Source: a virus. Taken from it: a stretch of DNA of 22,355 nucleotides. The notes below the pieces were generated by a model. The model was given only the letters and a program-made list of their open reading frames with translations, was not told where the DNA came from and did no database searches. The stretch is from the IMG/VR virus record IMGVR_UViG_3300046452_000056, positions 1-22,355 of that record. One strand, given 5' to 3'. This document shows positions 7,152-13,639 of the stretch, piece by piece (within the stretch, counting starts at the first letter, position 1; every line of letters starts with the position of its first letter). The translations under genes were made by a program, and so were the position numbers.

Positions 7152-7982
7152 GTGCGGTTTCTGAGCGGTCGAGCTATCGGCCTAACACACCAATTCCTCG
7201 ATGATGAAACGGTGTTGGTCCCCTCGTCCGTGACGGTGACCGTACTGGACGCGTCCGGCGCGAGCATCTACAGCGGCGCGGCAACCAACGTGAGCGGCAC
7301 ATGGGGCGTGACCATTCCCGCTAAGCCCGTCGGCGCGTACACGGTGACTTGGGATGGTGGCGCAACGGCCGTCGACACTGCGGCGTTTGAGGTGGTCGGC
7401 AACTTCCTATTTGCCATCCCTGAGGCTCGCGCGTCCGACATGGACCTTGCCGACGCTGTGCGGTTTCCCGCCGCAGACATCCGCCACTACCGCGAGGTGG
7501 TCGAGGATGAGTTCCTGACGATTACCGGGCGCAGCTTTACCAAGCGCGTGCGGCAAATCCAGTTCAACGGCGACGGCACGCAAACCGTGATCGTCCCGCT
7601 GTTCGATGTGACGGCCGTGCAAGCCGTGAGTGACCCCTCAGGGGCCCTGACAACCGCCGGATGGGTACTGAGTCCGTCCGGGGTGCTACAGGCGCCCTAC
7701 GCGTTCACTGAGGGCGTTACGTACACCCTCACGCTTGAGTACGGCGTCCCGTACCCGCCCGATGACATCAAACGCGCCGGATTGCTCCGCTTGCGCTCGC
7801 TCCTGACTGCTGAGCGCTCGGGTATCCCGGATCGCGCTACGGCGTTCGTCGCCGCTGAGGGTGGGAACTTCACTCTCGCCGTGGCTGGACGCAACGGGTA
7901 CGAGACAGGAATCCCGGACGTTGACGCGATCCTGAATCGCTACAAGTACCGGATCCTCAACGACGTGTTCGGGGTGGCGTAG
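7152..7982 (+). CDS. Head-tail adaptor with N-terminal beta-sandwich domain
   Basis: 276 residues in two parts. Residues 1-90 read as an Ig-like or BppU-like beta sandwich (SVTVTVLDASG, SGTWGVTIPAKPVGAYTVTW, AAFEVVG). Residues 95-276 look like a gp6/gp15-type adaptor that docks under the portal: RASDMDLADAVRFPAADIRHYREVVEDEFLTITG, a beta core with FNGDGTQTVIVPLFDVTAV, and a C-terminal helix around DIKRAGLLRLRSLL. Start is GTG 7152 after AGGGGG, 9 bases downstream of the previous stop. Its TAG overlaps the next GTG by one base (TAGTG). The adaptor assignment comes from order and the helical pattern. Confidence 0.72.
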   Translation: MRFLSGRAIGLTHQFLDDETVLVPSSVTVTVLDASGASIYSGAATNVSGTWGVTIPAKPVGAYTVTWDGGATAVDTAAFEVVGNFLFAIPEARASDMDLADAVRFPAADIRHYREVVEDEFLTITGRSFTKRVRQIQFNGDGTQTVIVPLFDVTAVQAVSDPSGALTTAGWVLSPSGVLQAPYAFTEGVTYTLTLEYGVPYPPDDIKRAGLLRLRSLLTAERSGIPDRATAFVAAEGGNFTLAVAGRNGYETGIPDVDAILNRYKYRILNDVFGVA

Positions 7983-8404
7983 TGGCAACGAACGCACTTG
8001 ACGTCAAGGCAGCGCTACGCGACCTCGTCAAGACTCAGCCGGAACTCAGCGGCTATCAGATCACGTGGGGATACCCGACGAGGGGCCCTGAGCGCCGTTG
8101 GGTGTTCGTCGGCGAGGTTCTGTGGGACGACTCGCAGTGGGCGACGCTGCGGAGTCGTGAGGAGACGTTCAACGTTTCTGTCGTCATCAACTGTCAGCTT
8201 TCCGCCGGGACTTCCGAGGAAGTTGAGAGGGAAGTTCAGCGCATGGCCGCTGGCATCGAGAACGGCCTCAAGGCCAATCCGTCCCTAGGGGTCTCGTCGG
8301 TTGTGACGAGTGACTTTGTGCCGAAAAAGCTAGCGAGCTTCCCCACGGACGGCGCGTACGAGGGACAGCTTGAATGCGTCCTACGGGTGAAAGCGAGGCT
8401 TTAG
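7982..8404 (+). CDS. Probable tail terminator / tail completion protein
   Basis: 140 residues of mixed alpha/beta with the pattern of gpU-like tail terminators: an N-terminal helix (VKAALRDLVKTQPEL), a strand with WVFVGEVLWDDSQWA, a REETFNVSVVINC strand, a long helix (TSEEVEREVQRMAAGIENGL), and a final strand ECVLRVKARL. Such proteins cap the tail tube and join it to the neck. The position between adaptor and tail tube supports this. Start and stop are both in TAGTG overlaps with neighbours (7980-7984, 8402-8406), so translation is coupled. It could instead be a head-closure protein. Confidence 0.65.
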   Translation: MATNALDVKAALRDLVKTQPELSGYQITWGYPTRGPERRWVFVGEVLWDDSQWATLRSREETFNVSVVINCQLSAGTSEEVEREVQRMAAGIENGLKANPSLGVSSVVTSDFVPKKLASFPTDGAYEGQLECVLRVKARL

Positions 8405-8568
8405 TGAAGACGCTGATTTATGACGGGCCGTTCGGGGCGGTCGACGTTCCCTCGGTCGGTCTTACGGCTACCAAGGGTGAGCCGATCGAAATGGACGACG
8501 TCACGGCCGAGAACCTGATTCGTCAGGGGTGGCGTGAGGTCACGCTAAAGAAGGGTGAGGCCAAGTAG
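8404..8568 (+). CDS. 54-aa protein upstream of tail tube
   Basis: It begins at GTG 8404 in a TAGTG overlap and ends in another at 8566-8570. A longer reading from GTG 8374 overlaps the previous gene and has no site. The sequence (LIYDGPFGAVDVP, KGEPIEMDDVTAENLIRQGW) resembles short actinophage proteins found between neck genes and tail tube. No function is known to me. It is soluble, with an acidic middle and a basic C-terminus. Confidence 0.72.
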   Translation: MKTLIYDGPFGAVDVPSVGLTATKGEPIEMDDVTAENLIRQGWREVTLKKGEAK

Positions 8569-9539
8569 TGGCGACAGTTCACGATCAGTACGTTGGTGCG
8601 GTCGACGAGGTGACCTACGGTACGGCCGTAGCAGTGACCAAGTTCTACGAGTACCGGTCCGAGGGAATTGAAGGCAAGTACGAGCGCATCGATAGCGAGG
8701 CTATCCGCGCGGGCGGTGGTCGAGCGCTGCGATCTGACAGGTTCGCCGTCAACGCTAAGGGCGCCGAGGGTGACGTCAAGCTTGAGTGGCTGTCCGACGG
8801 TTACAACTTCTGGCTAAAGCACATGCTCGGCCTAGTTGCCGACGGCACCCCCGGAGGCGGTTTCACCGTTCACACGGCGACCGTTGGCGACCTCAACGGC
8901 AAGAGCTTTACCATGCAGGTTGGTCGAGTTGCTTCCAGCGGCACCATTCACCCGTTCACCTATGCGGGTGGCAAGGTCAAGGATTGGGAGATATCCAACG
9001 CCGTTGACGAGCTACTACAGCTCGGCATGACGTTTGACTTTGCGACCGAGTCGATCGGTGCGGGTGCGGGTCCTCTCGCGCTGTCGACCCCGACCTACCC
9101 GGTAGGTACCAAGGTTATGGCGTTCAACGGTGGCACGGTCACCGTTGGTGGGTCGCAGTTCAACATCTCCGACTTTAGCCTCAAGTGCGACAACGGCCTC
9201 AAGACTGACCGGTACTTCCTAAAGACTGGTGGCGTCAAGTCCGAGCCGCTTGAGGAAGCGCTCCGGAAGTTTGAGTTCACCCTCAAGGGTGAGTTCGTCG
9301 ACCTCGTGCAGATTAACCGCGTTGCTGCGGCTACTGCGGCGGGTGCTACGGCCGTTATCTCCGTCACTTGGGACGGGCCGGACGGCTCGCAGCTCAAGAT
9401 TGACATCCCGTTCGGCCGTTTCGACACCGGTCCGGTTTCGAGCGGTGGGCGAGAGGTCAACGACCTTGAGCTTGGCGGAGTTTGCATGACTGACGGCACT
9501 GCGTCGCCGGTCACCATCACGTACAAGTCGCTTACGTAA
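8568..9539 (+). CDS. Major tail tube protein
   Basis: 323 residues. The N-terminus (VGAVDEVTYGTAVAVTKFYEYRSEGIEG) and the repeated beta pattern, with GDVKLEWLSDGYNFWLKHMLG and a late LKGEFVDL, match tail tube proteins of siphoviruses of actinobacteria. They polymerise as rings around the tape measure. GTG 8568 overlaps the previous TAG by one base. Gene order (terminator, tube, chaperones, tape measure) supports the call. No Ig-like C-terminal extension is evident. Palindrome copy 3 starts within two bases of the stop. Confidence 0.88.
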   Translation: MATVHDQYVGAVDEVTYGTAVAVTKFYEYRSEGIEGKYERIDSEAIRAGGGRALRSDRFAVNAKGAEGDVKLEWLSDGYNFWLKHMLGLVADGTPGGGFTVHTATVGDLNGKSFTMQVGRVASSGTIHPFTYAGGKVKDWEISNAVDELLQLGMTFDFATESIGAGAGPLALSTPTYPVGTKVMAFNGGTVTVGGSQFNISDFSLKCDNGLKTDRYFLKTGGVKSEPLEEALRKFEFTLKGEFVDLVQINRVAAATAAGATAVISVTWDGPDGSQLKIDIPFGRFDTGPVSSGGREVNDLELGGVCMTDGTASPVTITYKSLT

Positions 9540-9541
9540 TG

Positions 9542-9567
9542 AGCACCTCCCAAATTTGGGAGGTGCT
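9542..9567. repeat. Palindrome copy 3 (extended, perfect)
   Basis: A perfect 26-base palindrome: the 20-base core with arms extended by AGC and GCT. It starts 2 bases after the tail tube stop codon. The next gene has its own ribosome site (GGGGGAGG, 9570-9577) just after it. Confidence 0.95.
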
Positions 9568-9585
9568 TAGGGGGAGGACTGCGTC

Positions 9586-10053
9586 ATGCCTGTGCAGGGC
9601 TATGGAGCCAACATTGAGGGTCTGGCGCAGTTCTCCCGCACACTCGCCGCGATAGGTGATGGACGTCTACGCGACGAGGTCAAGCAGGCCAACTACGACG
9701 TTGCCGACAAGCTCACCGATGCTGCCAAGTCCAAGGCTATGGGCATGTCTCGGCAGCAAGCTGCGGCAGCGCGAAGCCTGAGAGCTACAAAGACAGCGAA
9801 TTACGCCGCTGTCCGTCTCGGATCCGCGCGAGCCCCTTATGCGCTCGGCGCTGAGTTCGGCGCACGCAAGCGCACCCACACGGGGAAGATCGCGCGAGGC
9901 TTCCGCGCATGGCGCGGCAATCAGTTCATGAGCTGGGACGGCGGACCCGGCTATTTCCTCCACCCTTCCATTCGTGAGAAGGGGCCGGAGCTAATCAACG
10001 AATACATGCGGGCTATTGACCGCATCGCAGGAGAGGCATTTCCAAATGGCTGA
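9586..10053 (+). CDS. HK97 gp10-like neck/tail protein
   Basis: 155 residues. The N-terminal helix (GLAQFSRTLAAIGDGRLRDEVKQANYDVADKLTDAAKSKA) followed by a basic loop, APYALGAEFGA, and a C-terminal GYFLHPSIREKGPELINEYMRAIDRIA helix match the HK97 gp10-like family, whose members act at the head-tail junction. Genes of this family usually precede the tail tube; here it follows it. ATG 9586 is preceded by GGGGGAGG. The last 8 bases overlap the chaperone start as ATGGCTGA. The family call is fairly firm, the exact role less so. Confidence 0.75.
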   Translation: MPVQGYGANIEGLAQFSRTLAAIGDGRLRDEVKQANYDVADKLTDAAKSKAMGMSRQQAAAARSLRATKTANYAAVRLGSARAPYALGAEFGARKRTHTGKIARGFRAWRGNQFMSWDGGPGYFLHPSIREKGPELINEYMRAIDRIAGEAFPNG

Positions 10054-10378
10054 GACCGTTGCACTTCGCATTGACCCCGATGTTCTGACTATCGGCGACC
10101 TTGAGGACTTTGAGGACACTGTCGGCGTGGCGCTGTATGACGCGCTACAGCCCAAGCCTGTTATCGGCCCCGACGGCAAGAAGGTCCTTGACGAAAAGGG
10201 CCGTCCGGAGATGCAGACGCAGATCACCACTAAGGCGCTTAAGGCGCTTATCTGGATCACGCAGCGCATCGAAAAGCCTGAGTTCACCCTCGATGACGCT
10301 CGGCGCGTTCGAGTGTCCGAGCTTGAGCTAGTGGGGGTCGATGATGAGTCGGGAAACGACGACGGGCAGAACGGCTAA
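10046..10378 (+). CDS. Tail assembly chaperone, upstream product (gpG-like)
   Basis: 110 residues from ATG 10046, 9 bases after AGGAGAGG. An upstream GTG at 10016 lies inside the previous gene and is rejected. The protein is acidic and helical (LTIGDLEDFEDTVGVALYDALQ, TTKALKALIWITQRIEKPEFTLDDARRV). It binds the tape measure during tail assembly and is absent from the virion, by analogy with lambda gpG. Its place just before the tape measure, with a -1 open frame at its end, is diagnostic. The C-terminus (DDESGNDDGQNG) encodes the slippery site. Confidence 0.88.
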   Translation: MAETVALRIDPDVLTIGDLEDFEDTVGVALYDALQPKPVIGPDGKKVLDEKGRPEMQTQITTKALKALIWITQRIEKPEFTLDDARRVRVSELELVGVDDESGNDDGQNG

Positions 10379-10512
10379 GGGAGCGAGCCGCATTCTGCCG
10401 TTTCTACCGCATGACTCCCGACGAGGTGCGGCGACTCACGGCCGCTGAGTATCGCGCATTCGCCTCGTACATGAGCGAGGAACTATCGGCTAGGGAGTCA
10501 CAGTATGGCTGA
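10046..10512 (+). CDS. Tail assembly chaperone frameshift product (gpGT-like)
   Basis: Reading in frame to AAC (10355-10357) then slipping back one base continues CGA CGA CGG (from 10357) to the TGA at 10510-10512, giving about 155 residues. The added 51 residues include an arginine-rich stretch and FYRMTPDEVRRL..AAEYRAFASYMSEEL, which reads like the T domain that recruits tube protein. The -1 frame is open from 10348. It has no convincing independent start (ATG 10411 has no ribosome site), so expression by frameshift is the likely route. The end overlaps the tape measure start by 8 bases. Confidence 0.82.
10351..10357 (+). other. -1 frameshift slippery heptamer G GGA AAC
   Basis: GGGAAAC matches the X XXY YYZ form exactly in the reading frame of the upstream chaperone (codons GGA at 10352, AAC at 10355). 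It lies inside the only 30-base interval where a -1 shift works (after the -1 frame TGA at 10345 and before the zero-frame TAA at 10376). I did not identify a firm downstream stimulatory structure. Confidence 0.85.
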
Positions 10513-13500
10513 GGGTGGATCCCGGACGCTGCGGGTCGTCATTGTCGGTAACGCCGCTAGTGCCCAACGGGCGCTGAGGGCTGTTGCCGGGGATGCCGAG
10601 AACCTAGAGCGCCGGTCCAGTCGTCTAGGTGGGGGGATGGGTGCGCTCGGTGGGCGCCTCATGCAGTTTGGCAAGACTGCTGCCCTAGGGTTCGGTGTCG
10701 CCGCCGGTGCGGCTGTCATTTGGGGTACCAAGACGGCCGTTCAGATGGAAAATGCTCAGGTCGGTTTCACCACCATGCTTGGCTCGGCCAAGAAAGCAAC
10801 CGACTTTCTGCAAAAGCTCCAGCAATTCGCCATTGTCACCCCGTTCTCGTCGCAGGACGTCATTAAGTACTCGCAAAGCATGATGGCAATGGGATTCAAG
10901 GCCAAGGAAGTCATCCCAACATTGCAGGATGCAGGCGATGCTGTCGCCGCTCTTGGTGGCGAGCCTGAAAGGCTTCAGCGCGTCCTACTCGCCCTCGGCC
11001 AGATCAAAGCCAAGGGTCGAGTCATGGGACAGGAAATGCTCCAGCTCACCGAGAACGGTGTGCGTGGCTGGCAGTACCTCGCTGACTACCTGCACAAGTC
11101 CGTGCCCGAGACCATGAAGCTCGGCGAGAAGGGACTCATCAGCGCCGATACCGCTATGAAGGCCCTACGCAAGGGCATGCATAAGGATTTCGGCGGCATG
11201 ATGAAAGAGCAGGCCAACAGCGTTTCCGGCATGTGGTCGACGCTCAAGGACACGGCGCAGATTGCCCTAGGCAAGATGATGACTGCGTTCTTCCCGCTGA
11301 TTAAGCAGGTGTTGCCGAAGATCACAACCGGTGTGCAAGGGCTCGCGAGCGTCATGGTTCCGGCATTCCAGCACGCTGGGTCGGTGATCGGTCCGCTAGC
11401 GGATAAGATCCGGGGCGTATTCGGCGGCACGGTTATGCCAGTGATGCGGCGCGTCTCTGACTATGTCAGCGGCACCCTCATGCCGAAAATGCGGGAAAAC
11501 ATCGCGCAGTTGATGCCTGTCATCATGCGACTGGTCGGCATCTTCCGTGCGGACGTCCTACCGGCGCTCATGATGGTGGGTCGGGCCGTCATTCCGGTGT
11601 TCAAGCAGATCGTTGCGGTCATTCAGGGTGTGATCATCCCGGCTGTCATCAGCCTCATATCCACGATCATGCCTCAGATATCGCGGTTCGCCGGATTCAT
11701 TAAGGGGACCGTCGCGCCGCTGCTTGTCTGGGCATTCAAGCAGGCGCAGCCGGTCATTACGCAGTTCGGGCAAGTCTTTGCGACGGTCGCTCAGGCTATC
11801 GGCGCTGCGATCAACTTCCTTGGGCCGATCCTCGCGATCCTCTGGAAGTTCCTCGGCCCAATCGTCATCGACACCCTTAAGGGTCTCTGGTCCGGCATCA
11901 TTGGTGTGATCAGCGGCACGCTGACCATTATCCAGGGTATCGCGAACGTGTTTATCGGCATCTTCACCGGCAATTGGTCCAAAGCCTGGCTCGGCGTGAA
12001 GCAGATACTCGTTGGTGTCTGGAATTTCATTGTCGGCGCTATCAAGGTGTGGATTTACGGCAGTCTCCTAAGTGCCGTTCGTGGTGGCGTGCTGCGAATC
12101 GCGACGTTTTGGCGTGCGGGCTGGTCCGGTATCCGGTCTGTGTTCACCGGCATTATCTCGTTCATCCGAGGTGGTGTGTCGACATGGTCTAGCGCAATCT
12201 CCGGGATCATCGGCCGTGGCATGTCGCTCATTCGCGGACTCTGGTCACGAGGGTGGTCCGGGCTGCGGACGACCGTTTCCTCTATGACCTCTCGTATCGC
12301 TACGGTCGCGCGAAGCATTCCCGGGAAGATCACGACGGCTTTCCGCTCGCTGCCCGGCAAGCTTGTGCAGATCGGTAAGGACATCATTGCCGGTCTAGTG
12401 CGAGGCATCAAGAACAGTCTCGGAACTGTGCTCGGTGCCGCAAAGTCAATCGTTGACCACATCCCGGGGCCGATCCGGCATGCGATGGGCATTAAGTCGC
12501 CGTCGCGCGTCATGGCGGACATCGGTAAGTGGATTGTTCGAGGCCTCGTCGTCGGTATGCTCGGCGGTTCCAAGAGCGTCGAGAAGACGAGTAACAAGCT
12601 GCACGACCTGGTCACTAAGGCGTTCCGGGCGGGCGGTATTTCCAAGGCTCGCGCCTCGTCGCTGCAAAAGTACATCAGCAAGGAAAACCGCAAGCTGATG
12701 ACGCTCGCGAAGGACCGGGAGAAGGTGGCGGCCAAGCTCAAGAGCGCACAGACCAAGCTAGCTGACCTCCAAAAGGCTAAATCCGATATGGCCTCGTCCG
12801 TGTCGAGCAAGGCCCGTGAGTTCGGCGCGTTCACCAACGCATTCTCTACCGATGACGGCGCGGACAACTCGCCTAGCGCGATTCTGTCCCGGTTGCGCGG
12901 CAGGCTCAACGCAATCGTCAAGTTCCGTCAGAACCTTGCCACGCTGCACAAGCGCGGTTTCGGTAACGGCATCATCAACGAGATTGCGCAGGCCGGTCCC
13001 GAGCAGGGTGGGCCGATGGCTGCTGCACTGTTGAACTCCAGCGGCGCGGACGTCAAGGCCATCAACTCCGTGTACGCGCAGATTGGTAAGCAGTCTGACG
13101 CGCTCGGTGCCAAGGTTGCGGGGGACTACTACAACTCCGGAATCCATGCCGCTCAGGGTCTCGTCAACGGGCTCAAGTCCAAGGAATCGGCGCTAACCAA
13201 GGCTATTGAGAACCTAGCCAAGAAGATGGTTAAGACCCTCAAGAAGGAGCTAGGCATTCACTCGCCTAGCCGCGTATTCCGCACTCAGGGTGTATGGGTC
13301 GGTAGGGGTCTTGCGCTCGGCGTCGACGACACCGCCGAGGACGTACAGGCGGCCGTCAATCGGCTCGCTGCGACCCGTCCGGCTAACCGGCTAGCTAGGA
13401 GTGCCGTCGAGGCTGCGAGCGTCTCAGGCGGCCGTGCAGCGTCTCAGCCGATCGTGCACGTGCACGTGGCTGGCAACGTCACTGCGGAGCAGAACCTAGC

Positions 13501-13576
13501 CAAGGCAATCGCGGGTGCCGTCCGTGACGAGATTGTCCGTACGGGCAAGCGGAACGGCGGACGTACGGGCCTCTAG
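10505..13576 (+). CDS. Tail tape measure protein
   Basis: 1023 residues, the longest gene, which sets tail length. At about 0.15 nm per residue the tail would be about 150 nm. The conserved TMP segment around residues 81-145 (MENAQVGFTTMLGSAKKATDF, TPFSSQDVIKYSQSMMAMGF) is followed by a long hydrophobic middle (about 270-560) with several membrane-like helices, and tryptophan/glycine repeats (WSRGWSGL). Two copies of a G-I-x-SPSRV...G.W..RGL..G unit (about 660 and 917) are typical of actinobacterial tape measures. ATG 10505 follows AGGGAG and overlaps the chaperone stop. A coiled-coil region lies at about 715-765. No peptidase domain is evident. Confidence 0.93.
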   Translation: MAEGGSRTLRVVIVGNAASAQRALRAVAGDAENLERRSSRLGGGMGALGGRLMQFGKTAALGFGVAAGAAVIWGTKTAVQMENAQVGFTTMLGSAKKATDFLQKLQQFAIVTPFSSQDVIKYSQSMMAMGFKAKEVIPTLQDAGDAVAALGGEPERLQRVLLALGQIKAKGRVMGQEMLQLTENGVRGWQYLADYLHKSVPETMKLGEKGLISADTAMKALRKGMHKDFGGMMKEQANSVSGMWSTLKDTAQIALGKMMTAFFPLIKQVLPKITTGVQGLASVMVPAFQHAGSVIGPLADKIRGVFGGTVMPVMRRVSDYVSGTLMPKMRENIAQLMPVIMRLVGIFRADVLPALMMVGRAVIPVFKQIVAVIQGVIIPAVISLISTIMPQISRFAGFIKGTVAPLLVWAFKQAQPVITQFGQVFATVAQAIGAAINFLGPILAILWKFLGPIVIDTLKGLWSGIIGVISGTLTIIQGIANVFIGIFTGNWSKAWLGVKQILVGVWNFIVGAIKVWIYGSLLSAVRGGVLRIATFWRAGWSGIRSVFTGIISFIRGGVSTWSSAISGIIGRGMSLIRGLWSRGWSGLRTTVSSMTSRIATVARSIPGKITTAFRSLPGKLVQIGKDIIAGLVRGIKNSLGTVLGAAKSIVDHIPGPIRHAMGIKSPSRVMADIGKWIVRGLVVGMLGGSKSVEKTSNKLHDLVTKAFRAGGISKARASSLQKYISKENRKLMTLAKDREKVAAKLKSAQTKLADLQKAKSDMASSVSSKAREFGAFTNAFSTDDGADNSPSAILSRLRGRLNAIVKFRQNLATLHKRGFGNGIINEIAQAGPEQGGPMAAALLNSSGADVKAINSVYAQIGKQSDALGAKVAGDYYNSGIHAAQGLVNGLKSKESALTKAIENLAKKMVKTLKKELGIHSPSRVFRTQGVWVGRGLALGVDDTAEDVQAAVNRLAATRPANRLARSAVEAASVSGGRAASQPIVHVHVAGNVTAEQNLAKAIAGAVRDEIVRTGKRNGGRTGL

Positions 13577-13578
13577 TA

Positions 13579-13616
13579 AGAGGGAGCACCTCCCAAATTT
13601 GGTAGGTGCTCCCTCT
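13579..13616. repeat. Palindrome copy 4 (extended, right-arm variant)
   Basis: A 38-base inverted repeat, the longest copy, with arms extended by AGAGGGAGC and GCTCCCTCT. The mismatch is in the right arm: GGTAGGT instead of GGGAGGT, with the left ACCTCCC intact. This is the reverse of copies 2 and 5. It starts 2 bases after the tape measure stop. The next gene uses a separate AGGAGG. Confidence 0.93.
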
Positions 13617-13639
13617 CTAATGTTCCAGGAGGTACTACG

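Noticed and set aside
12055-12921. 288-codon minus-strand frame inside the tape measure gene
   Set aside because: A shadow of the tape measure codons; no start signal or recognisable domain.
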